A stretch of 64,000 nucleotides of DNA from Ignavibacteriota bacterium (GCA_019637995.1 JAHBUQ010000002.1:945428-1009427); one strand, 5' to 3'. Shown: positions 27,129-36,774, counted from the stretch's first letter. Numbers and translations: made by a program. Notes: generated by a model not told the origin, from the sequence alone.

Positions 27129-28099
27129 ACTTGGGGCAGACTGCCATAAGTGAATAAATAGTACATATAACCAATATATATAAGCAGCAAAAATGCTCCG
27201 TCAAGCCTGCTGAATTTATTACCGCGCATTCCAAGAGGAACAATGATTAAGGATGTAAATATCATAATTCCAATATCTACTAAACTAATATCATTTGCAC
27301 CAATTGGAAAAAATATTGACGTAACTCCAAGAATCATCAATAAATTAAATATATTTGAGCCAATGACATTGCCAAGTGATATATCTGATTCTTTTTTAAT
27401 ACTTGCAACTACAGAAACTGCAAGCTCAGGCAAACTCGTCCCGAGCGCTACTATTGTAAGACCTATTATAACATTCGAAAGCCCTAAATATTTTGCAATA
27501 TTGACAGCTCCTTCAAGGAATAAATTTGCTCCCATCATAAGTATAACAAGCCCAACAATTAATAGTAAAACGTGAAAAATGTTCTTATCTTTGAATTTAG
27601 TTTTTCCTGTAACCTCCTCAAGTTCAATTTCAAGATTCTCATCTTTTGACTTTTTGATATTGTAAAGCACATAAGATACAATCCCAAGCGTGAGAATAGC
27701 ACCATCCCACATATCCAAATCGCCGTCAAGAGACATAATCAGAACTGCAATGCTCGCAATTATCATAATCCAGAAATCTTTATTAACATACTTTAAATGA
27801 AACTCAACCGGTCTGATAAGTGATGAAAGTCCTAAAATGAGGGCAATATTGCAAATATTAGAACCTATTACATTTCCTAAAGCAATTTCAGCATTGCCCT
27901 GATATCCGGCACTAAGACTTACTATAAGCTCAGGGGCACTTGTTCCGAAGGCAACAACTGTAAGACCAATTATAATTGGAGTAATTCCAAGATTTATTGC
28001 TAAACGAGTACTGCCTTTAACGAGAGAATCGGCTCCAAAATAAAGAAGAAGGCTTCCAATTATCAAAAATGCTATACTAAATAATTCAGGGCTGTTCAT
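27125..28099 (-). CDS. Calcium/sodium antiporter of the CaCA family (YrbG type)
   Basis: The 324-residue inner-membrane protein has two homologous halves, each with the alpha-repeat motif: TVVAFGTSAPELIVSLSAGYQG with NVIGSNICNIALILG, and IVALGTSLPELAVSVVASIKK with NVIGSNIFNLLMILG. The acidic residue in GTSxPEL and Asn in GSN line the ion site. Ten membrane helices fit. A central basic/acidic loop (KKSKDENLEIELEE) separates the halves. It exports Ca2+ in exchange for Na+ or H+. Confidence 0.93.
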   Translation of the reverse strand: MNSPELFSIAFLIIGSLLLYFGADSLVKGSTRLAINLGITPIIIGLTVVAFGTSAPELIVSLSAGYQGNAEIALGNVIGSNICNIALILGLSSLIRPVEFHLKYVNKDFWIMIIASIAVLIMSLDGDLDMWDGAILTLGIVSYVLYNIKKSKDENLEIELEEVTGKTKFKDKNIFHVLLLIVGLVILMMGANLFLEGAVNIAKYLGLSNVIIGLTIVALGTSLPELAVSVVASIKKESDISLGNVIGSNIFNLLMILGVTSIFFPIGANDISLVDIGIMIFTSLIIVPLGMRGNKFSRLDGAFLLLIYIGYMYYLFTYGSLPQV

Positions 28100-28199
28100 A
28101 TCACTTTAAAATAATAAATCACATTATGACGTGATTACGCTAATTATAATTTTATTTTCAATTTATAAATTGCTAAACGCATTTTTAAATTCATTCTAA

Positions 28200-29543
28200 A
28201 TGCTATCTAAACCGTATATTGAAAACTATAAGATAAACTTATCACTTGCTTACCCGATTATGCTTGGTCAGGTGGGGCATATACTTACAGGTATTGCCGA
28301 CAGTATAATGGTGGGCAATATTAGCGCAGAGCACCTTGCGGCAGGCGCCTTAGGGCACAGCATTTATATCGTATTCTTTATTCTTGGATTAGGAATTGCT
28401 ACCGGAATTACGCCACTTGTAGGGATAGCCTACGGAGAGAAAAACTATCGTGAATGTGGTGTCTATTTCAAAAACGGACTGCTTTCTGTGATGGTGATAG
28501 GTTTAATAATGATGCTGCTCATGATTGCCTCGGTTCCACTTCTTGACTATATCGGACAAGCACCTGAAGTTATCAAACTTGCAAAGTCATATTATGTGAT
28601 TTCTTCTTTATCACTCATACCATCAATGCTGTTTGTATCATTCAAACAGTTTACCGAGGGCATAACTCTAACTAAGCCTGCAATGTATGCAAGCATTGTA
28701 TTCAATCTTGTAAATGTATTTTTGAATTATATATTTATTTACGGGAATTTCGGTTTTCCAAGAATGGAACTTGATGGAGCCGGCTGGGCTTCTTTAATTG
28801 CACGTACGGGAATGGGTCTTTCTCTTGTATTTTATGTTTTCTTTAATCCAGATTTTAAGATTTATACAGATAAACTTGATTGGAAAAAATATTCAATAAA
28901 TCATATCAAGAGAATTCTCAAGTTAGGGTTGCCAATCAGTTTGCAATTTTTACTTGAGGTTGGCTCTTTTACTTTTGGAGCATTAATGATGGGTTGGCTT
29001 GGAAGCAATGAACTTGCGGCTCATCAAATTGCAATCAGCATAGCAGGATTTACATATCTCGCAGCAAGCGGAATCGGCTCTGCTGCCACTATCAGATTAT
29101 CAAATTTACTGGGTGAAAGGAAAATCGGCGAATTGAAAGTATCCGGTAATGCCTCGCTGGTACTTGTACTGATTTGGATGTCAATTGCGGCTGTATTGAT
29201 GATTCTACTAAGGTATCATCTGCCTTCATTATATGTAAGCGAATTGCCTGTAATCGAGCTTACAGCTTCGCTTTTTATAGTTGCGGCTTTCTTTCAAATA
29301 TTTGACGGAGTTCAGGTTACCGCACTTGGTGCACTTCGCGGAATCAAAGATGTAAGAGTACCTACTTTTATCTCACTTCTATCATATTGGATAATAGCCC
29401 TGCCAGTTGGATATATATTAGCATTCACATTTGAATTGGGAGCTGTCGGTATATGGCTGGGCTATCTGAGCGGACTATTTATTGCTGCAATACTACTATT
29501 TTTCAGGTTTAGAAAATTGATTAAATCACTTAGCAATACATAG
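28200..29543 (+). CDS. MATE family multidrug efflux transporter
   Basis: The 447-residue protein has about twelve hydrophobic helices and the two-half MATE layout. Signatures include LAYPIMLGQVGHILTGIADS, GTGTATGI-like GLGIATGITPLVGIAYGE and, in the second half, LGLPISLQFLLEVGSFTFG and the FQIFDGVQVTALGALRGIKD segment. MATE pumps export drugs or metabolites driven by Na+ or H+. It is a single-gene unit divergent from the Ca2+ antiporter; substrate cannot be predicted. Confidence 0.93.
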   Translation: MLSKPYIENYKINLSLAYPIMLGQVGHILTGIADSIMVGNISAEHLAAGALGHSIYIVFFILGLGIATGITPLVGIAYGEKNYRECGVYFKNGLLSVMVIGLIMMLLMIASVPLLDYIGQAPEVIKLAKSYYVISSLSLIPSMLFVSFKQFTEGITLTKPAMYASIVFNLVNVFLNYIFIYGNFGFPRMELDGAGWASLIARTGMGLSLVFYVFFNPDFKIYTDKLDWKKYSINHIKRILKLGLPISLQFLLEVGSFTFGALMMGWLGSNELAAHQIAISIAGFTYLAASGIGSAATIRLSNLLGERKIGELKVSGNASLVLVLIWMSIAAVLMILLRYHLPSLYVSELPVIELTASLFIVAAFFQIFDGVQVTALGALRGIKDVRVPTFISLLSYWIIALPVGYILAFTFELGAVGIWLGYLSGLFIAAILLFFRFRKLIKSLSNT

Positions 29544-29695
29544 CAAATTATGATATTTGAACATTATTCTAAATTTGTTTTTCCTCGTTCGGAAGTATTG
29601 GAGTGGATTTTAACGGAGAAATGATTGTATATAAAATATCAATTATTATTGATGAATTTATACTCAATGCCCATTTTATCTTAAATATATTTTGA

Positions 29696-29736
29696 GGCTG
29701 CCCTGTGATCTTTAGCTTGTAACTAATCAGACAGCC
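29696..29736 (-). terminator. Probable terminator after the DUF4249 gene
   Basis: GGCTGCC (29696-29702) and GACAGCC (29730-29736) form a 7-bp stem with one G-U pair on the minus-strand RNA, followed by UCAAAAUAUAUUU. The tail is weak, so confidence is modest. It lies 23 bases after the gene. Confidence 0.4.
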
Positions 29737-29759
29737 CCATTCTTTAAACTCGCCATCAT

Positions 29760-30641
29760 TTAAGGTTGATTTTTCATAATGAAAGTCTGACCATCTATTT
29801 TTGAAGCAGAGCCGAAAACTCCAATTCCGCCATTTACTGAATTCAACAAATCAATATTTTCAGAAGAACCTGTGAAGAATAAATTAACAAACCAGTTCAT
29901 CATATTCGGGTCAGGGTTATAAACTTCTACTTCATAGGGACCGAACCATTTGAATGCAAGCCAGACAGTAGGTGTCTTATTATTTGCAATCAAATTCCAT
30001 GAAGATTTGTTCTTGTACAAAACTCCGGTATTTTCAAAATTTGTAAGCAAGCTGTATGTTCTTCTGTTTGGCTCTTCTGTTGGCGTTTCAAGATATCTGC
30101 CATAATTCAGAGTATCCATAGCAATAGTTCTGATCAAATATAAGCTTGCGCCCTGAGTAGCTTCCCATTCAATCTCAAGTGAATCCACTCTTGGCAGTTT
30201 AAGTGTATCTTGAGGATAGTGTGCAATTGGTTTTGGAGGCTTTACCCATCCGCCAATTCTGTTTGGAGTGATAGTTTTAGCTGTGATCAAACCTCCGTCT
30301 TTTGTATTTATAATTATATCATACTCAGTATTGGGCTGAATCTTTAAATCAGTATCAGGATAATAATATCCGGGATTATCTCCGTCTCTGTAAATAAGAT
30401 TATGAGAAATTCCATTAATCAACAACTTTACATCGGCGTCTTTAATCAATGCTTTTTCTTTCTCAAAGGGAGAGTTCACCGGTTGAGAATTCATAAGCAT
30501 AATATTCTCGATTGGTTGGTCAATAATCAGGAATGCTTCAAGATATTTATAATTTACATAATCAACCGGCGGAGCATCCTCGCATGAATTTATAAATACT
30601 ATTGAAACAAATATTATTAATAATAATTTGATATTTTTCAT
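29760..30641 (-). CDS. DUF4249 family lipoprotein, partner of the TonB receptor
   Basis: The 293-residue protein starts with a lipoprotein signal (LLLIIFVSIVFINSCEDAPP; Cys20). Its first domain carries ADVKLLINGISHNL and PNTEYDIIINTKDGGLITAK with TITP, the pattern of the DUF4249 N-terminal beta-sandwich. A C-terminal domain rich in Trp and Asn follows. DUF4249 genes in Bacteroidota lie directly after TonB-dependent receptors, as here with only 11 bases between the genes. It is likely an outer-membrane surface or periplasmic lipoprotein helping the receptor. Substrate is unknown. Confidence 0.8.
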   Translation of the reverse strand: MKNIKLLLIIFVSIVFINSCEDAPPVDYVNYKYLEAFLIIDQPIENIMLMNSQPVNSPFEKEKALIKDADVKLLINGISHNLIYRDGDNPGYYYPDTDLKIQPNTEYDIIINTKDGGLITAKTITPNRIGGWVKPPKPIAHYPQDTLKLPRVDSLEIEWEATQGASLYLIRTIAMDTLNYGRYLETPTEEPNRRTYSLLTNFENTGVLYKNKSSWNLIANNKTPTVWLAFKWFGPYEVEVYNPDPNMMNWFVNLFFTGSSENIDLLNSVNGGIGVFGSASKIDGQTFIMKNQP

Positions 30642-30652
30642 TTTGATTTTCC

Positions 30653-32947
30653 TTAAAATTTAATTTCAAAAGAGAATGTTGGAATAATCGGAAGTAATCT
30701 GATATCTTCAACTAGTGTATTTTCATCGTCTGCATTATAAACCCTCATCAATATATCACGTCTGCTGTAAACATTAAAAATGTCAAGATTATATCTTGTT
30801 GGCAATCCGAAAATCGTTGAGTTATAACCAACATTCAAATTTAACTGATGTGAAGGCGGTAGCCTGAGGCCGAATCTTTCCGATGGAATTATTTTTCCGT
30901 AACCATAATTATCTCCGGGCATCCCAACCTGCAATCTTGAAACAGCTCCGGTATATGATTGTCCGCTTTGGAACATAAATGTACCGCCAAAAGTCCATTT
31001 TTCGTTTAATTGATACTGAGCAACTATTTTCAGGTCGTGACGACGGTCATATTTTGGTCTGAATGTACGTCCCGAATTGATGCTGTCGAAATTTGCATTT
31101 ACCCATCCGAGTCCGTATCCAATCCAACCGGCAAGTTTGCCGAATCTTTTTTGAAGAAATATTTCTGCTCCGTAAGCTGAACCATTTCCTGTAAAGAAAA
31201 TATCTTTGACATCCTTGCCTTCAAGATTTGTTCTGTTTAATTCAGAAATATTGAACAAATCCTTATAATATACATCAAAATTAAAATTATAACCACTCAA
31301 CGGCTCAGTTTCAAAACTTAGTATATAGTGAACCGCCCTGCTCGGGTCAACCGTTCTGTCGGTTGGAAGCCAGGTATCAAACAAGGAGAAATTTTCGTCC
31401 CCTGCCAGTCTAAGATATTGATGGAAAATACCCCACGATGCTTTGATTGCCAAATTATCCTGTGCCTGCCAGCGAAGTGCTATCCTCGGGTCAAAGTTCA
31501 TTTGACGGCTGTAGTCCCAATAGTTTGCTCTTATGCCTGCCTGCAGTGAGAGTAGTTCTGTAAACTGTTGATTCATCTGTGCAAAGGCGCTATAAACCCA
31601 GTCATGATATAGCAGATTAGTCCTGCCACCTTCATTGGTACCCTGTTCACCACTTTGACCGTCACCGGTAAAATTTTGATTGTACTCAAAAATATAATTT
31701 GTAAACTCAATGCCGGAAGATATTGTAGTAACATCGGATAAAAAATATTCGGTTGTTCCTCTGAATGTATAGTCAGTTATGGCATTATTTACAGTAATCA
31801 AAAATCCTGATAAATCTTGCTTAAATCCATTGCTGTAATGACTACCCGAGATATTAACATTAGTAAATAAGTCTTTTCCGTAAATATGAGTCCATTTCAG
31901 TCCAATTGAACGATTCCCAAGGAACATATTCATATCAAATCCGCTGTTAGAAAATTTGAAATCATCATCGCTCATAAAACCACTAATCGAAATTTTATCG
32001 GAACTTCCAAAGTCCTGTGTTATTTTTGCATTAACATCATAGAAGCCAAAGTCCGGAATTGGATTTTTAGGGTCATTGTCAATAGCGCCTTTGATTAAAT
32101 CAAAGTATGTTCTGCGTCCTCCTAAAAACCAGGAGCCATTCCCAATCGGACCTTCTAATGATAATTTTGATGAAATCAGACCAACGGAAGCCAAGCCCTC
32201 AAATTCATTCCGGTTACCATCTTTTTGAGTAATATTAAGAACAGATGAAAGCCTGCTGCCGTATTCAGCCGGATATCCACCTTTAATTAATTCAACATCC
32301 TTTATAGCGTCGGAGTTAAATGTTGATATAAATCCAAAAAGGTGAGATGGATTATATACTGTAGTTCCATCGAGTAATACAAGATTCTGGTCCGGTGAAC
32401 CGCCTCTAATATAGAGTCCGCTTGAAATCTGTGATGATGTCAATACTCCGGGTAACATCTGTATAGCTCTGAATACATCGGATTCCCCGCCTATGCGAAT
32501 CTCCTTTATCTGTTGAATCGGTATATTGACCTTGCTTATTGAGATTTGTCTTGATTCTACCTCTCTTTCAGCTGTAACTGATATACCCTCAGAACGAACA
32601 CTTGCAGGTTTTATACTAATGTCCATTCTTTTTACTTCATTTTTCGAAAGGTTAATGCTCATCTCTTTTGGCTCATAGCCAACCATTGAAATCCTAACAG
32701 AATATTTTCCTGCTGGAACATTATTGATATTGTAAAAACCTTGCTTATTTGTGTAAGCACCGAATTTAGTATTTTTAATGAATACAGTTGCTCCAATAAG
32801 AATTTCTCCGTTTTGTTCATCTTTAATGTACCCGTTAATTGCAGCATGGTCTGCAAGTAGCATTGAACCTTTTGCTTTTAACTCTACAATACCGGTAAAG
32901 CACAGCAATACTGCCCAAACTATTATAGTTTGATATTTAGTTTTCAT
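30653..32947 (-). CDS. TonB-dependent outer-membrane receptor with carboxypeptidase-regulatory-like N-terminus
   Basis: The protein has 764 residues: signal peptide (VVWAVLLCFTGIVELKAKG region), a CarboxypepD_reg-like beta-sandwich (INGYIKDEQNGEILIGATVF then GKYSVRISMVGYEPKEMSI), a plug domain (DVFRAIQMLPGVLTSSQIS, SGLYIRGGSPDQNLVLLDG) and a 22-strand barrel ending IIPTFSFEIKF with the terminal Phe. Such receptors import a substrate across the outer membrane using TonB-ExbBD energy. It is the first gene of a two-gene operon with the DUF4249 lipoprotein. No regulatory or catabolic neighbour reveals the substrate. Confidence 0.93.
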   Translation of the reverse strand: MKTKYQTIIVWAVLLCFTGIVELKAKGSMLLADHAAINGYIKDEQNGEILIGATVFIKNTKFGAYTNKQGFYNINNVPAGKYSVRISMVGYEPKEMSINLSKNEVKRMDISIKPASVRSEGISVTAEREVESRQISISKVNIPIQQIKEIRIGGESDVFRAIQMLPGVLTSSQISSGLYIRGGSPDQNLVLLDGTTVYNPSHLFGFISTFNSDAIKDVELIKGGYPAEYGSRLSSVLNITQKDGNRNEFEGLASVGLISSKLSLEGPIGNGSWFLGGRRTYFDLIKGAIDNDPKNPIPDFGFYDVNAKITQDFGSSDKISISGFMSDDDFKFSNSGFDMNMFLGNRSIGLKWTHIYGKDLFTNVNISGSHYSNGFKQDLSGFLITVNNAITDYTFRGTTEYFLSDVTTISSGIEFTNYIFEYNQNFTGDGQSGEQGTNEGGRTNLLYHDWVYSAFAQMNQQFTELLSLQAGIRANYWDYSRQMNFDPRIALRWQAQDNLAIKASWGIFHQYLRLAGDENFSLFDTWLPTDRTVDPSRAVHYILSFETEPLSGYNFNFDVYYKDLFNISELNRTNLEGKDVKDIFFTGNGSAYGAEIFLQKRFGKLAGWIGYGLGWVNANFDSINSGRTFRPKYDRRHDLKIVAQYQLNEKWTFGGTFMFQSGQSYTGAVSRLQVGMPGDNYGYGKIIPSERFGLRLPPSHQLNLNVGYNSTIFGLPTRYNLDIFNVYSRRDILMRVYNADDENTLVEDIRLLPIIPTFSFEIKF

Positions 32948-33134
32948 TTTTTATCCAAAAATTTAATTAAGTTATCAACTAAGCAATATTACGATATGAA
33001 TATTTTAAAGTTACACTTGTAACAAAAATAAATATTTAAAATTTATATTTATTATATTATTGGTTAATCATTTGTGTGCATATATAATTAGCAAAATCTA
33101 AATTAATATTTATACTTCTCTATTAGTTATATTA

Positions 33135-33172
33135 GTATCATAAAATAAGAATAAAAAACACTTATATGATAC
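33135..33172. promoter_or_regulatory. Inverted repeat upstream of the redox operon
   Basis: GTATCATA (33135-33142) and TATGATAC (33165-33172) are perfect complements 22 bases apart, about 80-120 bases before the Fe-S gene start. This could be an operator or a weak hairpin. It does not match an FNR box (TTGAT-N4-ATCAA). Confidence 0.3.
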
Positions 33173-33196
33173 AACATATCAAAATATGTTTTTTTA
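33173..33196 (+). promoter_or_regulatory. Palindrome with T-run in the redox operon leader
   Basis: AACATAT (33173-33179), CAAA, ATATGTT (33184-33190) is perfectly symmetric and followed by a T-run. Its all-AT stem makes it a weak terminator, so an operator or an attenuator-like element is equally possible. It lies 58 bases before the ATG at 33254. Confidence 0.3.
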
Positions 33197-33253
33197 TTCA
33201 CAATATTTTTGTTTATTTGTAATGTCTTTTTTAACAAATTTGTGAGATTTATT

Positions 33254-34180
33254 ATGAAAAATATAAATCGCAGAGACTTTCTAAGGTTTTCTTCGGCGTT
33301 AACAGTCGCAGGAGCAGGCTTAAGTACAACCGCTAAAGCGGTTCCTGACAACATTTTGTCGCCTGACAGAATGGGTGTATTAGTAGATACAACTCATTGT
33401 GTTGGATGTCGAAATTGTGAATGGGCTTGTAAAACTTCGCATGGAATTCCTGCTGAAGACATCGAAACATTTCATAATCGCGAAGTATTTAAAGAATTTC
33501 GCAGACCCGGCAACGATTCTTACACCGTCGTAAATGAATTTGAAAACAAAAAAAATGAGCTATTACCTATAAATGTAAAATACCAGTGTATGCATTGTGA
33601 TAAACCGGCGTGTGTGTCGGCCTGTATTGTTGGTGCTTTTACAAAGCAGGAAAATGGCTCTGTTATTTGGGATACAGATAAATGTATCGGCTGCCGTTAT
33701 TGTATGGTTGCTTGTCCGTTTCAAGTGCCTACTTTCGAATACGAAGAAGCACTTAAGCCTGACATTCATAAATGTGATTTTTGTCATAGCCGCACAATTG
33801 AAGGCGGAATCCCTGCATGTGTGGAGATATGCCCTGTTGAAGCTTTAATGTACGGACCTCGTACTGAGCTTATCAGAGTAGCTCGAGAAAGGATCAGAAG
33901 AAATCCCGGTAAGTATAAAAATCACATATATGGCGAAAGAGAAGTCGGCGGAACTTCATGGATGTATCTGACTTCAGCAGATTTTGATTATCTGAGATTT
34001 CCAAAACATAAGGAAAGCACTGCTCCGGGTGTGTCCGAATCAATTCAGCATGGTATATTTGCATACTTCGTTCCACCGCTTGCATTATATGCTTGGCTTG
34101 GAGGTATTATGTGGATTTCTAAACGCAGAAAAGAACTTGTAAATGAAACTGAACAAGAAAAGCAGGAGGAGACTAAGTAA
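33254..34180 (+). CDS. Tat-exported four-cluster Fe-S protein with C-terminal membrane anchor (HybA-like)
   Basis: I start at ATG 33254, which gives a Tat signal: MKNINRRDFLRFSSALTVAG; the frame is open 45 bases further up without support. Four cysteine groups for [4Fe-4S] clusters follow: CVGCRNCEWACK, CMHCDKPACVSACI, CIGCRYCMVACP and CDFCHSR with CVEICP. The C-terminus has one membrane helix (FAYFVPPLALYAWLGGIMWI) and a basic end, as in hydrogenase-2 HybA. It would carry electrons in the periplasm between the quinol-site membrane protein and a partner. Its stop overlaps the next start by one base, and an AGGAGG ribosome site for that gene lies at 34164-34169. Confidence 0.9.
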   Translation: MKNINRRDFLRFSSALTVAGAGLSTTAKAVPDNILSPDRMGVLVDTTHCVGCRNCEWACKTSHGIPAEDIETFHNREVFKEFRRPGNDSYTVVNEFENKKNELLPINVKYQCMHCDKPACVSACIVGAFTKQENGSVIWDTDKCIGCRYCMVACPFQVPTFEYEEALKPDIHKCDFCHSRTIEGGIPACVEICPVEALMYGPRTELIRVARERIRRNPGKYKNHIYGEREVGGTSWMYLTSADFDYLRFPKHKESTAPGVSESIQHGIFAYFVPPLALYAWLGGIMWISKRRKELVNETEQEKQEETK

Positions 34181-35397
34181 TGGAACATCATGAAGCAAAA
34201 CCAATTAACACGGTAAAATTCCTGACTCCGGGAGTTTTTATACTGATACTGATTGCACTCAACGGCATAGTTTTCATAGCCGGTAGGTTTTTATTTGGAA
34301 TCGGTGCTGTAACAAATCTTGATAATATGTATCCCTGGGGTATTTGGATTGGAATAGATGTTGCCGCAGGCGTTGCTCTTGCTGCCGGAGGTTTTATATC
34401 TGCTGCAATCGGACATATTATGCACCGTGAGCATTATCATGTAATAGTTCGTCCTGCACTACTTACCGCAATGCTTGGCTATACTTTTGTTGCATTTGGT
34501 GTGTTTATTGATATAGGACGTTGGTATTATATTTGGCATCCACTTGTAATGTGGAATCCTAATTCCGCACTCTTTGAAGTTGGTATCTGTGTAATGATTT
34601 ATCTTACGGTTCTTTACATAGAATTCCTGCCGATTGTAACCGAAAGATTTATGAATAAAGTAAATCTACCCGGTATCCTGAGAATATTTAATAATATTTT
34701 AAATAAAATATTGATTGCCTTAGATAAAGGCTTATCAAAAACTATGTTTGTGTTTATTATTGCAGGTGTTGTACTTTCTTCACTTCACCAATCATCGCTT
34801 GGAACACTGATGGTTATTGCCGGTGATAAAATGCACCCATTGTGGCAGACACCTATCCTACCACTGCTATTTTTAATTTCGGCTGTCGGGGTAGGTATTC
34901 CTATGATAATATTTGAATCATTAATAGCCTCGAAATCATTCAAACTTAAACCAGAAATGCCTGTATTATCGCGTCTGGCAACTTACGTCGGTCCAATATT
35001 GGGCGTATATTTATCATTCAAGCTGGGTGATTTAGTTATTAGGGAAGCATTTGTGTACCTTGTAGAATTCAATGTCCAGACCGTCATGTTTTTAATTGAA
35101 ATGATTATTGGACTTGTTGTACCACTTGTAATGTTTTTGAATAAAAAAGTACTGGCTTCGCCTGCATATCTACTTCTTGCAAGTGGATTAGTAGTATTCG
35201 GAGTTCTTCTTAACAGAATAAATAACTTTGTTGTTGCTTACCATCCACCTTACGCTGACTATGCATACTTCCCATCTTACGGCGAGATTTCTGTAACTTT
35301 GGGTGCTGCTGCATTATTAATTTTATTGTACCGTGCTGCGGTTATGATATTCCCGGTAATTACGCCGGAAGAAGAAACTGCTCCAAAAAGCATATAA
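34180..35397 (+). CDS. NrfD/PsrC family membrane quinol-site subunit (HybB-like)
   Basis: The 405-residue protein has about ten membrane helices. The early stretch YPWGIWIGIDVAAGVALAAG and the following GHIMHREHYHVIVRPAL, then FVAFGVFIDIGRWYYIWHP are the HybB-type signature; NrfD family proteins hold the quinone site and pass electrons to the Fe-S partner, some also moving protons. It lies in a tightly coupled trio with the HybA-like protein and a 13-haem cytochrome c. No hydrogenase or molybdopterin subunit follows, so the donor or acceptor enzyme is different from Hyb, Nrf or Psr systems. Confidence 0.92.
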   Translation: MEHHEAKPINTVKFLTPGVFILILIALNGIVFIAGRFLFGIGAVTNLDNMYPWGIWIGIDVAAGVALAAGGFISAAIGHIMHREHYHVIVRPALLTAMLGYTFVAFGVFIDIGRWYYIWHPLVMWNPNSALFEVGICVMIYLTVLYIEFLPIVTERFMNKVNLPGILRIFNNILNKILIALDKGLSKTMFVFIIAGVVLSSLHQSSLGTLMVIAGDKMHPLWQTPILPLLFLISAVGVGIPMIIFESLIASKSFKLKPEMPVLSRLATYVGPILGVYLSFKLGDLVIREAFVYLVEFNVQTVMFLIEMIIGLVVPLVMFLNKKVLASPAYLLLASGLVVFGVLLNRINNFVVAYHPPYADYAYFPSYGEISVTLGAAALLILLYRAAVMIFPVITPEEETAPKSI

Positions 35398-35411
35398 GGG
35401 AGGAAATTAAA

Positions 35412-36683
35412 ATGAAAAACTATAAATGGTTATTAATTGTTGCTCTTTTGACTCTCGGAACTATATTTTTGTTTGGTTCTAATCTTAATGAGATTAAGAA
35501 CAGTTCACAGCAGGAAGAGAGTGTAACTCCATCGGTTGCCAAACGGTTTACTACCGCTATGCCATCCGATAGGGAAATGTCGAAAGACCACGCCAAACTT
35601 GCAATTGATTGTAAGTCATGCCACTTTTGCGAATATCCAACTATCAACGACCCTTGCCTTTATAATTGTCCACGTAGCGAGATGGTTTCTATTCATCATT
35701 CAGCTGATGAAGGACCTGAAATTGTAGAAATGGATATGATTAAGGGCGATTATGGTGTTGTAATCTTCTCTCATAAGTTACACGCAGAGATGGCTGAAAT
35801 GTCAGGTGGTTGCGAAAGCTGTCATCATTACAATACAACCGGTCCCGTTCTTAAATGTATCACATGTCACGAACCAAACAGAATTCGTGAAGACTTGAGC
35901 AAACCGGACCTTGAAGCCGCTTATCACAGACAATGTTTGACATGTCATCGCCAGTGGAGCCGTGAAACAAACTGCCAGGCATGCCATATAAACCAAAATT
36001 CACCTGATGTTGCTGCAACTATTAAGAGAATTAAGGATACTAAACATCCGCCGGTACACGAACCACAAAAGGTAGTTTATGAAACCGATTATGAGAAAGG
36101 AAAAATAGTAACATTTTTCCATGACCAGCATATTCACACTTTTAATATATCGTGTAATACCTGCCACCATGATGAAAACTGTATGCGTTGCCACGACGTT
36201 AATCTCAAGAAACTTCGTTCAGATGAGCTTGATAATCAACGTAAAAAAGTGCACTATACTTTCGAAGACCATCACAAAGCTTGTATTGATTGTCATCAGC
36301 AGGATGATTGCAGCAAGTGCCATAGAAGTGATGAGATGAAAGCATTTGACCATTTCAGGTCAACAGGATTTGACCTGAAGCCACGACACGATATGCTGAA
36401 ATGTACTGCTTGCCACAAAGAACCCGGCAAATACAAAGGACTATCTAAGAGTTGTACTTCCTGCCACCCGCAATATGCACAGGGTAAGTTTGACCACAGA
36501 CGAATAGGTCTGGAGTTGGATGATATTCATGCAGATATGGAATGTGGTGATTGTCATAAAGGAAACAATTTTGGTGCTGTTCCGAAATGCAATGATTGCC
36601 ACGACGATATGTATCATCCGCATAATCTGCCGGGTAAGAGGATTTCGATTCAACGCGCCCAGAGCAATGGAAAGAAGAAATAA
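35412..36683 (+). CDS. Membrane-anchored multihaem cytochrome c (13 CxxCH motifs)
   Basis: The 423-residue protein has an N-terminal signal anchor (YKWLLIVALLTLGTIFLFG) and 13 CxxCH haem c motifs, from CKSCH near residue 65 to CNDCH near 405, with many distal-type His (KLHAEM, DHHKAC, DHRRIG). The spacing and His content resemble class III/NrfB/Hmc-type chains. It has a strong ribosome site (GGGAGG, 35398-35403). As the third gene of the Fe-S/NrfD trio it is the likely electron partner in the periplasm, an arrangement like Hmc, Tmc or Qrc complexes of sulfate reducers without their other subunits. The direction of electron flow is not known. Confidence 0.9.
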   Translation: MKNYKWLLIVALLTLGTIFLFGSNLNEIKNSSQQEESVTPSVAKRFTTAMPSDREMSKDHAKLAIDCKSCHFCEYPTINDPCLYNCPRSEMVSIHHSADEGPEIVEMDMIKGDYGVVIFSHKLHAEMAEMSGGCESCHHYNTTGPVLKCITCHEPNRIREDLSKPDLEAAYHRQCLTCHRQWSRETNCQACHINQNSPDVAATIKRIKDTKHPPVHEPQKVVYETDYEKGKIVTFFHDQHIHTFNISCNTCHHDENCMRCHDVNLKKLRSDELDNQRKKVHYTFEDHHKACIDCHQQDDCSKCHRSDEMKAFDHFRSTGFDLKPRHDMLKCTACHKEPGKYKGLSKSCTSCHPQYAQGKFDHRRIGLELDDIHADMECGDCHKGNNFGAVPKCNDCHDDMYHPHNLPGKRISIQRAQSNGKKK

Positions 36684-36737
36684 TTCTAACTGAATGATTT
36701 AGCAATCGGGATTTAATTTTCTGATGAAAAATGTAAT

Positions 36738-36774
36738 AAGCCGCTCCGAAGTATATTCAGGGTGGCTTTTTTTA
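36738..36774 (+). terminator. Terminator of the redox trio
   Basis: AAGCCGCTC (36738-36746) pairs with GGGTGGCTT (36760-36768) with two G-U pairs, followed by TTTTT. It lies 54 bases after the cytochrome stop. Confidence 0.75.

Larger units (their letters stand above)
32948..33253. other. Divergent promoter region between the TonB receptor and the redox operon
   Basis: About 306 very AT-rich bases separate the two divergent genes. TTACACTTGTAA at 33011-33022 is a small palindrome and two further inverted repeats (33135-33172 and 33173-33190) sit closer to the redox operon. I see no coding frame. These are candidate operator sites only. Confidence 0.4.

Noticed and set aside
36441..36705. Minus-strand frames across the end of the 13-haem gene
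   Set aside because: They are antisense shadows of a clearly coding multihaem gene and have no family features.
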